Shown piece by piece: positions 43,338-52,320 of a stretch of DNA of 64,000 nt (position 1 is the first letter of the stretch; each line of letters starts with the position of its first letter). The notes under the pieces were generated by a model, which saw only the letters and a program-made list of their open reading frames with translations, was not told where the DNA came from and did not search any database. Source of the DNA: Kineosporiaceae bacterium. Its GTDB lineage: Bacteria; Actinomycetota; Actinomycetes; Actinomycetales; Kineosporiaceae. The stretch lies in contig JADJPO010000003.1 of NCBI GenBank assembly GCA_016713225.1, forward strand, positions 434,001 to 498,000, written 5' to 3'. The translations under genes were made by a program, and so were the position numbers.

Positions 43338-45902
43338 TCAGTTACCGGGATCAGGCCGGGCCAGCAAGGCCACCGGCAGGGTGGCGAGCAGCTCACCCAG
43401 AGCGCACGATCCGCCGTCCAGCTCTCGTCCGGTGAGCAGATCGCGCCAGCGACCCTCGGGCAGCGTCACGGTGTGTTCGCCCCAGCCACCGCGCCGATCC
43501 AGCGCGACCGGCATCCGGGTGATCACGGTGACCGCGACGGGTTCGTCGTCGCGGGTGCGCGCGAAGGCCACCGCGTTGCCGGTGGTGGTCGGCACCGGTG
43601 TGTAGCCGGCCAGCGGGCCGACGAAGGCTTCCGGATGGTGGCGGCGCAGTCGCAGCGCGGCCGCGGTCACGCGGAGCTTCTCGGCATCCAGCGGCCGCCA
43701 CGCGCCGGCGGGCACGGTGTCGGCGTCGTCGTCGGTGTCGGCGTCCAGGCCCGCGAGCAGTTCGCGCCGCCGGGCGTAGTCCACCGGACGGCGATTGTCC
43801 GGGTCGACCAGCGACAGGTCCACCAGCTCACAGCCCTGATAGACGTCGGGCACCCCGGGCATGGTCAGTTGCACCAACTTCTGACCGAGCAGCGCCACCC
43901 GGGCGGGGGCGCGCAACTGCTCGCAGAACGCCCCCACCTCGGTCATCAGCTCGGCGTCGTCCAGCACGTCACGGGCGAAGTCGGCGACCGCGTCGTCGTA
44001 GCCGGGCGTGGGATGGGTCCAGGAGGTGTATCGCTTGGCCTCACGGGTGGCCTTCTCGAGATAGCGCACCAGGCGGGTGGCCTCCGGCGGACCGAGTGGT
44101 TCGTGCGGTTCGTGATGTTCGTGCGGTTCGTGGTGTGCCTGCCGGTCGGGCGAGGCGCCGTGGTCGTTCCAGGTGCCGACCAGGCTCTGCCAGAACAGGT
44201 AGACCGTCGCCGTGTCCGGCGCCGGGACGGCGGCGTCGCTGCTGCGGTAGCGCCCGGCCGACTCGGTCCAGCCCCGCACCGCCTCGGCCCACTCGGCCGA
44301 CAGTTCGGTCAGCGCGTAGAGCCGCGCTCGCACGTCCTCGGACCGCTTGGTGTCATGGGTCGACAGCGTGGTCATGGTCGCGGGCCAGTCCCGCTGGATC
44401 CGGCTGGCGTAGTCGTGGAAGTCCTCCGGTGGCACCCCGACCAGGTTGGGATCGCCGCCGACCTCGTTGAGTGCCACCAGCCGGTGCCAGCGGTAGAACG
44501 CGGTGTCCTCGACGCCCTTGGCCATGATCGGGCCACAGGTCTGCTGAAACCGGACGACGAACTCGGCGCGCCGCTGGTCGAGCCAGGGCGAGGGGCGTAC
44601 CGGCAACGGGCGGTCGAGCACCAGGTCGCGCAACAGGTCGAGGGTCTCGTGGGAGAACTGCGGCAGGCGTGATCGGGCGATCTCGCAGGCGGCGTCGATC
44701 ACCTCCACCGCCTCGGGTGGCGCCGCCACTCCCGGGACGACGTAGGCGCGGTAGCGATCCATCGCCACCAGGAGCTCGACCAGGCAGGCCAGGAGCTGGC
44801 GGGGGGTGTGATCGCGCAGCACCACCTCGTCGCGGCAGATCTCGGCGGCCAGGTCGACCAGGCGTGACACCTCGGCGTAGAGCGTGCCCTCGATGACCTC
44901 GCGCTTGGCCTCCTCGACCACCCCGGCGAAATCGGGGGAGTCGCCGGTGAGTTCGGTCAGCAGCGCCGCCAGCGGGGCGGCGCACGAGGGATCGACGAAC
45001 AGACCCCCGACCCGGTGCAGCGCGTCGTATCCGGTCGTGCCGGCACAGGCCCAGTCGGCGGGCAGACGCTCGTCGCCCTCGAGGATCTTCTCGACCACCA
45101 CCCAGGGGGCGTCGGGAGCCTCGGCGAGTCGAGCCAGGTAGCCGGCCGGGTCGGCCAGCCCGTCCGGATGGTCGATCCGCAGCCCGGTCAGGTCGCCCGC
45201 GGCGACCAGGTCGAGCAGCAGGGCGTGCGTGGCGTGGAAGACATCGCCGTCCTCGACCCGCACCGCCGCCAGGGTGTCGACATCGAAGAACCGCCGGTAG
45301 TTCAGCTCCTCCGCGCCGACCCGCCACCAGGCCAGCCGATACCACTGCCGGTCGACCAGTTCCTCGAGCGGCAGCCCGGCGGTGCCCGATCGCAGCGGGA
45401 AGACGTGATCGCCGTAGCGCAGCACCGGCTCGTCGTCGAGCGACTCGACCTGCAACTCCCCGCGCGAGAGCACGGTGCCGATGCGTTCGCCGAGCACCGG
45501 CATGAGCACCGCACGGTGTTCGACGCTCCAGTCGACGTCGAACCAGCGGGCGAACGGCGAACTGGGTCCGTCACGCAGTACCGACCACAGGGCCGCGTTC
45601 AGCCGTACCGGGGTGGGCACCGCCATGTGATTGGGCACCACGTCGGCCACGGCCGACAGGCCGTGCGCACGCAGTGCGGCGCTCATCCGGTCGAAGGCCT
45701 CACGCCCCCCTGCCTCGGTGTTGAGCTGCGAGTGGTCGATCACGTCGTAGCCGTGGCTCGACCCCGGCGCCGGCTGCAGGATCGGGGAGAGGTAGACGTG
45801 CGAGACCCCGAGATCGGCCAGGTAGGGGGCCAGTGCGGCGACGTCGTCGAAGCCGAACCCGGAGTGCACCTGCAGCCGGTAGGTAGCGGTCGGGACGATC
45901 AC
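43338..45902 (-). CDS. treY: Malto-oligosyltrehalose synthase
   Basis: 854 residues, GH13. Converts the reducing-end alpha-1,4 bond of a maltodextrin to alpha,alpha-1,1, giving maltooligosyl-trehalose. Typical start VPTATYRLQVHSGFGFDDV, then ALAPYLADLGVSHVYLSPIL, VVPNHMAVP, TGLRIDHPDGLADP (nucleophile), VVVEKILEGDERLP (acid) and TMPGVPDVYQGCEL. An insert of about 15 His/Glu/Pro residues (HHEPHEHHEPHEP-like) lies near residue 610. Start GTG 45902 overlaps the treX stop (GTGA). Partner of TreZ at 39761. Confidence 0.95.
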   Translation of the reverse strand: MIVPTATYRLQVHSGFGFDDVAALAPYLADLGVSHVYLSPILQPAPGSSHGYDVIDHSQLNTEAGGREAFDRMSAALRAHGLSAVADVVPNHMAVPTPVRLNAALWSVLRDGPSSPFARWFDVDWSVEHRAVLMPVLGERIGTVLSRGELQVESLDDEPVLRYGDHVFPLRSGTAGLPLEELVDRQWYRLAWWRVGAEELNYRRFFDVDTLAAVRVEDGDVFHATHALLLDLVAAGDLTGLRIDHPDGLADPAGYLARLAEAPDAPWVVVEKILEGDERLPADWACAGTTGYDALHRVGGLFVDPSCAAPLAALLTELTGDSPDFAGVVEEAKREVIEGTLYAEVSRLVDLAAEICRDEVVLRDHTPRQLLACLVELLVAMDRYRAYVVPGVAAPPEAVEVIDAACEIARSRLPQFSHETLDLLRDLVLDRPLPVRPSPWLDQRRAEFVVRFQQTCGPIMAKGVEDTAFYRWHRLVALNEVGGDPNLVGVPPEDFHDYASRIQRDWPATMTTLSTHDTKRSEDVRARLYALTELSAEWAEAVRGWTESAGRYRSSDAAVPAPDTATVYLFWQSLVGTWNDHGASPDRQAHHEPHEHHEPHEPLGPPEATRLVRYLEKATREAKRYTSWTHPTPGYDDAVADFARDVLDDAELMTEVGAFCEQLRAPARVALLGQKLVQLTMPGVPDVYQGCELVDLSLVDPDNRRPVDYARRRELLAGLDADTDDDADTVPAGAWRPLDAEKLRVTAAALRLRRHHPEAFVGPLAGYTPVPTTTGNAVAFARTRDDEPVAVTVITRMPVALDRRGGWGEHTVTLPEGRWRDLLTGRELDGGSCALGELLATLPVALLARPDPGN

Positions 45903-48172
45903 GGGCTCCGCCTCCGCGACCGGCGGGTGGTCGGCGCCGGTGGCGGCACCTGGGGATCGTCGTGGCGGCGGCGCAGCGCCGGCGTGGGTGGGGGAACGGC
46001 ACCGCTGATCGGCCGGATGGCCGGACCCCGGTTCGTCGGGCGGTCGGTGTCCGGCGGTGTGGCGCGCAACACCACCATCGAACGGGACTCCACCGGCAGG
46101 ACGTCGCCGGGCGCGTAGGTGTCGCCGCCGTCGGACCGGTCGAGCTCGTCGTCCGCGGTGTCGATCAGAACTGCCCACCAGGCGCCGTAGTCCTTGGCCG
46201 GGATCGTCACGTCGAGCGCCTCGTAATGGGCGTTGAAGACCACCAGGAACGAGGTGTCCACCACACGTAGACCCCGGGTGTCGGGTTCCTGGATCCGCTC
46301 ACCGTTGAGGAAGACCGTCATGGCGCGGGCGTATCCGTTGCGCCAGTCCTCCTCGGTCATCTCGATGCCGGACGGCGTGAACCAGGCGATGTCACCCACC
46401 GCGCTCGTGCCGCCCTGATACGCCGACCCCTTGAAGAACCGCCGACGGCGGAAGACCGGGTGGTCGCGGCGCAGCCGCACCAACCGGCCGGTGAAGGCGA
46501 GCAGGTCGGCCTGGGCCTGGTCGAGATCCCAGTCGACCCACGACAGCTCGTTGTCCTGGCAGTAGACGTTGTTGTTGCCCTGCTGGGTGCGGCCCAGCTC
46601 GTCGCCGTGGGCGAGCATCGGCACGCCCTGCGACAGCAGCAGCGTGGTCAGGAAGTTGCGGTGCTGACGGCTGCGCAGCGAGATCACCGCGGAATCGTCG
46701 GTCGGGCCCTCGGAGCCGCAGTTCCACGAGCGGTTGTGGCCCTCGCCGTCCGCGCCGCCCTCGCCGTTGGCCTCGTTGCGCTTCTCGTTGTACGAGACCA
46801 GGTCGCGCAGCGTGAAGCCGTCATGGGCAGTCACGAAGTTGATGCTCGCGATCGGGTGGCGGCCGTCGTCCTGGTACAGGTCGGACGATCCGCTGATGCG
46901 TGAGGCGAACTCGCCCAGGGTCGAGGGCTCACCGCGCCAGAAGTCGCGCACCGTGTCGCGGTACTTGCCGTTCCACTCGGTCCACAGCGGCGGGAAGTTG
47001 CCGACCTGGTACCCACCCTCGCCGACGTCCCACGGCTCGGCGATCAGCTTGACCTGAGAGACCACCGGGTCCTGCTGCACGATGTCGAAGAACGCGCTCA
47101 ACCGGTCCACCTCGTGGAACTGGCGGGCCAGCGTGGCGGCCAGGTCGAACCGGAAGCCGTCGACGTGCATGTCGAGCACCCAGTACCGCAGCGAGTCCAT
47201 GATCAGCTGCAACACGTGCGGGTGGCGCATCAGCAGGCTGTTGCCGGTGCCGGTGGTGTCGTAGTAGTGCGTCCGGTCGCCATCGACCAGCCGGTAGTAG
47301 GCGTTGTTGTCGATGCCGCGGAAGCACAGCGTCGGCCCCAGGTGGTTGCCCTCGGCGGTGTGGTTGTAGACGACGTCGAGGATCACCTCGATGTCGGCCT
47401 CGTGCAGCGCCTTGACCATGGCCTTGAACTCCTGCACCTGCTGGCCGCGCTGGCCCGCCGAGGAGTAGGCGTTGTGCGGGGCGAAGAAGCCGATCGTGTT
47501 GTAGCCCCAGTAGTTCGACAGGCCCTTGGCGACCAGCGTGGTGTCCTGCACGAACTGGTGCACGGGCATGAGCTCGATCGCGGTGATGCCCAGATCGGTC
47601 AGATGCGAGATCACGCTCGGGTGGGCCAGGGCGGCATAGGTGCCGCGGATCTCGTCCGGCACCCCCGGATGGGTCATGGTCAGGCCCTTGACGTGGGCCT
47701 CGTAGAGGATCGACTCGTGGTACTCGTGGCGGGGTGGCCGGTCGGTGCCCCAGTCGAAGAACGGGTTGATCACCACCGACAACATGGTGTGGCCCAGGCT
47801 GTCGGTCTGGTTGAAGGCGTTGGGGTCCTCGAAGGTGTACGAGAACAGCGCCTCGTCGCCGTCGATCTGACCCTCGATCGCCTTGGCGTAGGGGTCGAGC
47901 AGCAGCTTGGCCGGGTTGCAGCGGTGACCCCAGCTCGGGTCGTAGGGGCCGTGGATGCGATAGCCGTACCGCTGGCCGGGGCCCACTCGGGGCAGGTACC
48001 CGTGCCAGACGAAGGCGTCGACCTCGGTGAGGTCGATCCGCTCCTCACCGCCGGCCGAGTCGATCAGGCACAGCTCGACGCGCTGTGCCACTTCGGAGAA
48101 CAGCGCGAAGTTGGTGCCGGCGCCGTCGAACGTGGCGCCCAACGGGTAGGGATTACCGGGCCAGATCTCCAT
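45899..48172 (-). CDS. treX: Glycogen debranching enzyme (isoamylase type)
   Basis: 757 residues, GH13 with N-terminal CBM48 (PYPLGATFDGAGTNFALFSE). Hydrolyses alpha-1,6 branches of glycogen to release linear maltodextrins for TreY. Catalytic residues: Asp in VDGFRFDLAATLAR, Glu in LIAEPWDVGEGGYQVG, Asp in FVTAHDGFTLRDL. The C-terminal ~35 residues (after VLRATPPDTDRPT) are a basic, Pro/Arg-rich extension. ATG 48172 has GAGGAGAGG upstream. First gene of treX-treY; could also be named glgX. Confidence 0.94.
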   Translation of the reverse strand: MEIWPGNPYPLGATFDGAGTNFALFSEVAQRVELCLIDSAGGEERIDLTEVDAFVWHGYLPRVGPGQRYGYRIHGPYDPSWGHRCNPAKLLLDPYAKAIEGQIDGDEALFSYTFEDPNAFNQTDSLGHTMLSVVINPFFDWGTDRPPRHEYHESILYEAHVKGLTMTHPGVPDEIRGTYAALAHPSVISHLTDLGITAIELMPVHQFVQDTTLVAKGLSNYWGYNTIGFFAPHNAYSSAGQRGQQVQEFKAMVKALHEADIEVILDVVYNHTAEGNHLGPTLCFRGIDNNAYYRLVDGDRTHYYDTTGTGNSLLMRHPHVLQLIMDSLRYWVLDMHVDGFRFDLAATLARQFHEVDRLSAFFDIVQQDPVVSQVKLIAEPWDVGEGGYQVGNFPPLWTEWNGKYRDTVRDFWRGEPSTLGEFASRISGSSDLYQDDGRHPIASINFVTAHDGFTLRDLVSYNEKRNEANGEGGADGEGHNRSWNCGSEGPTDDSAVISLRSRQHRNFLTTLLLSQGVPMLAHGDELGRTQQGNNNVYCQDNELSWVDWDLDQAQADLLAFTGRLVRLRRDHPVFRRRRFFKGSAYQGGTSAVGDIAWFTPSGIEMTEEDWRNGYARAMTVFLNGERIQEPDTRGLRVVDTSFLVVFNAHYEALDVTIPAKDYGAWWAVLIDTADDELDRSDGGDTYAPGDVLPVESRSMVVLRATPPDTDRPTNRGPAIRPISGAVPPPTPALRRRHDDPQVPPPAPTTRRSRRRSP

Positions 48173-48184
48173 GACGTCCTCTCC

Positions 48185-49837
48185 TCAGTGCGGCAGCGCC
48201 CGGTCGACGATCGCCTGGGTCGTGCGCCGCCCGACGGGCAAGGTGCCGGCGAGGAACCCGCCGCCCCCCGCGACCCGCGTGGCCAGATAGGCGGTGGCGA
48301 CAGCCGTTGGTGCATACCGCACCACCAGCGAGGCCTGCAGCGCAATGGCCAGCCGTTCCACCATCCACCGGGCGCCGGCCTCGACGGCAGCCGGGTCACG
48401 GCGGGCCTCGCGGGCGGCGGCCTGCAGGAACGCGGCGACGTCGTCCATCGCCTGATCGAGCCTCGAGTCGGCCCCGCGGCCGCGGTCGATCTCGCCGAGC
48501 AGCACCTCCATCGCCCGTGGCTGCAACGACATCGTGCGCAGCACGTCCAGGGCGGTCAGGTTTCCCGTGCCCTCCCACAATGAGGGCAACACGGCCGCCC
48601 GGTACACCCTGGCGAGACCGTGATCCTCGACATAGCCGTTGCCGCCCAGACACTCCAGGGCCTCGGCGGCCAGGTGCGGAACGCGCTTGGCCACCCAGTA
48701 CTTGGCGACCGGGACGATGACCCGCAGCAGGTCGTTCTCGCCCGCGTCCGCGGCGGCGGCCAGCCGCATCGCGAGGGTGGTGGCGGCCTCGGACTCGACC
48801 GCCAGATCGGCCAGGACGTTCTGCATCAGGGGTTTGTCCACCAGGGGCGACCCGAAGACCTCTCGTCCGCGGGCGTGCTGGATGGCGCGCACCACACAGG
48901 CCCGCATCATGCCCGCCGAGATCACCACCCCGTCGCGACGCAGCGCCGTGGTCGCGATCGCGAGGCTGCGCAGGCCGCGTCCCTCATCGCCCAACCGCCG
49001 GCCCCAGGTCTGGTCGAGGTCCACCTCGGCGATGCCGGTCGAGCGGGTGCCGAGGGTGGTCTTGAGCCGTTGCAGGTGCCAGGGGTTGCGCTCGCCGTCG
49101 GGCAGCACCCGAGGCACCAGGAACGTGGTGGGGCCGCCATGGGTCTGCGCCAGAACCAGAAAGGCATCACTCATGGGTGCCGAGACGAACCACTTGTGCC
49201 CGGTGAGCAGGTAGGACGCGCCGTCGCTGCCCTCGGGGCGCGCCACCGTGGTGGTGCTGCGCAGGTCGGTACCGCCGGAGCGCTCGGTGACCGCCAGCCC
49301 CGCGGTGTTACCGAGCTTGCGCGCCGGGGGACGCAGCCCCGACTCATAGGCGCGCGAGGCCAACCGCGGCAGCCACTCGGCCGACAGGGCCTCGTCCTGG
49401 GCCAGGGCGGGGGCCACAGCATGGGTGGCGCTGAGTGCCGTGAGATGGCCGATGTCGATCTGGGCCCACAGCAGCAGGGCCGCGGCGCGCACCGTGTGGG
49501 GCTGGTGCGGCGGTTCTGTGGTGCGTAACCACGGGGTGGCGGAGAGCCCTGCCCGGACACCCGCCTGCATCAGGCGATGCCATGCCGGGTGGTACTCGAC
49601 CTCGTCGACCCGATTGCCGAACGCGTCGTGGGTACGCAGTGTCGGGGGATACCGGTCGACGAATTCCGCCCAGCGAAGTGAGCGCGCCGACCCCGCCACC
49701 GCGGCCAGATCGCGCAGCCGACCGGCGTGCTGTTCGGCCCCGTGTCGCCGCACCGCCTCGACCAGCGCGGCGTCCGTGGAGTACAGATCGACAGGCTCGG
49801 ACGCCGGGTCGGCGGCACGATCCTCGGAGTCCGGCAC
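48185..49837 (-). CDS. Acyl-CoA dehydrogenase, AidB-like
   Basis: 550 residues. Family: AidB-type acyl-CoA dehydrogenase (longer than ~380-residue standard enzymes). Seen: N-terminal helical domain (AEFVDRYPPTLRTHDAFGNR), the FAD-binding stretch AVTERSGGTDLRSTTTVA and TGHKWFVSAP, and the helical C-terminal domain with ALECLGGNGYVEDHGLARVY and LPSLWEGTGN (flavin and substrate contacts). In E. coli AidB is part of the response to alkylation damage; the role here is not known. GTG 49837 is preferred because TACGGT (49844-49849, minus) ends 6 bases upstream; longer in-frame starts would cross the promoter. Confidence 0.9.
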   Translation of the reverse strand: MPDSEDRAADPASEPVDLYSTDAALVEAVRRHGAEQHAGRLRDLAAVAGSARSLRWAEFVDRYPPTLRTHDAFGNRVDEVEYHPAWHRLMQAGVRAGLSATPWLRTTEPPHQPHTVRAAALLLWAQIDIGHLTALSATHAVAPALAQDEALSAEWLPRLASRAYESGLRPPARKLGNTAGLAVTERSGGTDLRSTTTVARPEGSDGASYLLTGHKWFVSAPMSDAFLVLAQTHGGPTTFLVPRVLPDGERNPWHLQRLKTTLGTRSTGIAEVDLDQTWGRRLGDEGRGLRSLAIATTALRRDGVVISAGMMRACVVRAIQHARGREVFGSPLVDKPLMQNVLADLAVESEAATTLAMRLAAAADAGENDLLRVIVPVAKYWVAKRVPHLAAEALECLGGNGYVEDHGLARVYRAAVLPSLWEGTGNLTALDVLRTMSLQPRAMEVLLGEIDRGRGADSRLDQAMDDVAAFLQAAAREARRDPAAVEAGARWMVERLAIALQASLVVRYAPTAVATAYLATRVAGGGGFLAGTLPVGRRTTQAIVDRALPH

Positions 49838-49920
49838 GTCGTCACCGTACCCAGGGGCGGGCGCCGGGTCATACCGGTCACTCCCCGGCGCGCCCGGAGG
49901 CCAGTGATCCCGGACATGGT

Positions 49921-49926
49921 TACCGT
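49921..49926 (+). promoter_or_regulatory. -10 box upstream of the YihY gene
   Basis: TACCGT in GGTTACCGTG; predicted start of transcription is near 49933-49934, which is the GTG of a short ORF, 47 bp before the YihY start. Confidence 0.45.
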
Positions 49927-49933
49927 GGGTGGC

Positions 49934-50005
49934 GTGTGCGGGCTGAGGCATGGCAGAGGTGGCGATGACGGAGGCAGGGCGTGCATGCCCCCGACTCGCT
50001 GGTGA
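49934..50005 (+). CDS. Possible leaderless upstream ORF overlapping the YihY gene
   Basis: 23 codons beginning MCGLRHGRGGDDGG and ending CMPPTRW. Its GTG lies exactly where transcription is predicted to begin, so ribosomes could start on it without a leader. It overlaps the first 25 bases of the YihY gene in another frame. It may tune translation of YihY or be incidental; the peptide has no recognisable features. Confidence 0.3.
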   Translation: MCGLRHGRGGDDGGRACMPPTRW

Positions 50006-51045
50006 CGGTGCGCCGGGCACCGGGGACGTGGCCGGGAGTGCGTGACGTGCGGCGGGTCGGGTGGCGCCGGACCGGGTCCGCGCTGGCCCGACTGACCGCT
50101 GGAACCGTGCGTACCTGCCTGCGGTATCGGGTCACCGGCCTGGCCGCGGAGGCCGGCTTCTTCGCCCTGCTGTCATTGCCTCCCTTGGTGCTGGGGTTGG
50201 TCGCCAGCCTGGGCTATGCGGGCAACTGGCTCGGCGCGGACGTGGTCGGGCGGCTCAAGAGCCGCATCGGCGAGTTGGCCGGCACCGTGCTCAGTGACCA
50301 GGCGGTGCGCGAGGTGATCCTGCCCACATTCGACGACGTGGCCACCAACGGCCGCCTCGAGATCGTCTCGTTGGGTTTCGTGCTGTCGCTGTGGTCGGGG
50401 TCGCGCGCCCTCAACGTCTACGTCGACACCGTGTCGATCATGTACGGCCTGGGCGGTCAGCGGGGGATCGTGCGCACCCGCGCGCTGTCGTTCTCGATGT
50501 ACCTGCTCACCCTGATCCTGGGTGCGGTCGCGTTTCCGCTGGTGCTGGTGGGGCCGGGGTTGATCGGGCAGTTCCTGCGCTCGCGGATCGGTGGTCTGCC
50601 GTCGTTGGGCTGGCTGGAATCGCTGTACTGGCCCATCGTCGTGGTGTTCTCGGTCGTGCTGTTGACCACGCTGTACCACGTGGCCACGCCGGTGCGGGTG
50701 CCCTGGCGCAAGGACATCCCCGGAGCGGTGTTGGCCCTGGTGATCTGGACGGTGGCCAGCGCCGTGCTGCGCGTGATCGTGGCGCAATCGGTGGGCGGTA
50801 CCTCGATCTACGGTCCGTTGTCGGCGCCGATCGTGTTGTTGATCTGGCTCTACTTCCTCGCGATCGCGGTGCTGATCGGGGCGGCGTTGAACGCCACCTT
50901 CGACAGCATCTGGCCCGATCCGGCCCGGACGGCGGCGCGTCGCGCACCGCAGATGCATGCCGCCGAGCGTCCGGTCACCCCCGATCCGCAGCAACGGGTG
51001 GGGGCACCGCCGCCACTGGCACAGCCGCCCGCCGAACAGGAGTGA
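49981..51045 (+). CDS. YihY/BrkB-family membrane protein
   Basis: 354 residues, six membrane helices, YihY/virulence factor BrkB (UPF0761) family, often misnamed ribonuclease BN. Family blocks: LAAEAGFFALLSLPPLVLGL, SRALNVYVDTVSIMYGLGGQ, TTLYHVATPVRVPWRKDIPG and IYGPLSAPIVLLIWLYFLA. A C-terminal tail of about 45 residues is Pro/Ala-rich. GTG 49981 has GGAGG six bases upstream. Proposed roles in the family include lipid or solute export; none is established. Divergent from the AidB-like gene. Confidence 0.88.
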   Translation: MHAPDSLVTVRRAPGTWPGVRDVRRVGWRRTGSALARLTAGTVRTCLRYRVTGLAAEAGFFALLSLPPLVLGLVASLGYAGNWLGADVVGRLKSRIGELAGTVLSDQAVREVILPTFDDVATNGRLEIVSLGFVLSLWSGSRALNVYVDTVSIMYGLGGQRGIVRTRALSFSMYLLTLILGAVAFPLVLVGPGLIGQFLRSRIGGLPSLGWLESLYWPIVVVFSVVLLTTLYHVATPVRVPWRKDIPGAVLALVIWTVASAVLRVIVAQSVGGTSIYGPLSAPIVLLIWLYFLAIAVLIGAALNATFDSIWPDPARTAARRAPQMHAAERPVTPDPQQRVGAPPPLAQPPAEQE

Positions 51046-51067
51046 GCCCGGGAGCGGGCTGCTCGGC

Positions 51068-51724
51068 TCACCCGAAGAGCCACCGCCCGGCCTGATAGAT
51101 GCACAGGGCAGCGACGGCGACGAAGGCTCCCACCCACACCTCGGCCGGCAGAGCGGTGAGTTCGGAGAGCGCGGACGCGTCATCGCCCCTGCCCTGGTTG
51201 ATCACCCGCACCAACTCGATGTTGTCACGCAGTCCGGCCAGCAGCAGGAACCAGGCAGCGATCAGGACCGCGATGGTCTGGGAGATCGGTCCGGCACGGT
51301 GGATCAGGATCGCCAGGGCGGCGATCACCGTGCCGACCACGAGCACGGCGCCCAGGTTGCGGCTGAGCACCAGGATCGCCACCACGGGCAGCAGAGCGAT
51401 GAGGAGCAGGGTCGAGACCGAGGCCCCGTTCACCAGCGCGGCCACCAGGGCCAGCCCGATCAGTGGGGGAGCGGCGTACCCCGCGGCGGTCACCGGGATC
51501 AGCAGCGGGCCGGGTGCGCCGTAGCTGGTGGTACAGCCGCCCCCGTTGAAGAAGATCTCGACGGCGGTCACCAGCCGGCCGCTCAGCAGAGCGACCACGG
51601 CGTGCCCGGTCTCGTGCACGAAGGTGCTGAAGAGTTGGGTCCAGCGCCACAGCGCCGGTACGACGGTGGCCAGAGCCGCCACGCCGAGGGCACCGAAGAC
51701 CCCCGTGGCCGTGACCGCGATCAT
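51068..51724 (-). CDS. M50B-type membrane zinc metalloprotease homologue
   Basis: 218 residues with about six membrane helices. Zinc motif HETGH (TFVHETGHAVVALLSG, residue ~37) sits in the first helices, as in peptidase_M50B (DUF3267-like) proteins. A second-ligand region typical of site-2 proteases is less clear, but GGGCTTSYGAPGPLLIPVTA resembles the M50B loop. Likely an intramembrane protease or a relative with unknown substrate. ATG 51724 is preceded by GGAGGAG. It converges on the YihY gene with 22 bp between stops. Confidence 0.82.
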   Translation of the reverse strand: MIAVTATGVFGALGVAALATVVPALWRWTQLFSTFVHETGHAVVALLSGRLVTAVEIFFNGGGCTTSYGAPGPLLIPVTAAGYAAPPLIGLALVAALVNGASVSTLLLIALLPVVAILVLSRNLGAVLVVGTVIAALAILIHRAGPISQTIAVLIAAWFLLLAGLRDNIELVRVINQGRGDDASALSELTALPAEVWVGAFVAVAALCIYQAGRWLFG

Positions 51725-51809
51725 CGACTCCTCCCACCCGTCGGTCGATGGGCGGGAGCCTAGTGTCGGTCCGCAGTCCGGCTGCGGACCGACACCGATC
51801 CGGCCGGGG

Positions 51810-52316
51810 TCAGCCTCGGCTGTGGTCGGCGATCAGGTGCACCGCGGCCTCCTCGGCAGAGGCAGCGCCGGCGTCGATACCGATGTCGTCGGCGATCAGG
51901 TCCTTCTCACGATCTTCGGCCAGGCCCTCGTCGGGAGCGACCAGGCGTCCCGAACGTTCGGTCCCCACCTCGCCGTCGTCGAGGTTCTCGGCCACCGGCA
52001 CACCGTCCTCGTCGACGGCTGCCGGGGCCAGGTCCGCGGCCAGATTGGGGTCGGGCAGCTCCTGGTCCAGGCGTTGATCGAGGCTTTCCCCCCGTTGCTG
52101 CTCGGCTGCCGTGGTGCCGAACAGATTCACCCCGCGGGCGTGGTCGGGTGGGCTGTAGCCCGCGTCGAGCTCGGCGTCCTGCTCGTCGCCGAAGGTGTAG
52201 TCCTGATCGATCGGCTGATCGGGGTCGATCAGGTCGTCGACGAATCGCTCGGTATCCGTCAACTGTTGGTCGGTGTCCTGGTCGAGTCCTGGTGCGCCGT
52301 CCCTGGGTTGGGTCAT
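51810..52316 (-). CDS. DUF5709 acidic protein
   Basis: 168 residues, strongly acidic, DUF5709 family, function unknown. Conserved core LDAGYSPPDHARGVNLFGTT followed by ESLDQRLDQELPDP and ending in EEAAVHLIADHS. Likely largely disordered. ATG 52316 gives a family-like start; a GTG at 52334 would add six residues. It follows the histidine kinase gene after 4 bp, so it may be expressed from the two-component operon, but no functional link is known. Confidence 0.85.
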   Translation of the reverse strand: MTQPRDGAPGLDQDTDQQLTDTERFVDDLIDPDQPIDQDYTFGDEQDAELDAGYSPPDHARGVNLFGTTAAEQQRGESLDQRLDQELPDPNLAADLAPAAVDEDGVPVAENLDDGEVGTERSGRLVAPDEGLAEDREKDLIADDIGIDAGAASAEEAAVHLIADHSRG

Positions 52317-52320
52317 ACCC

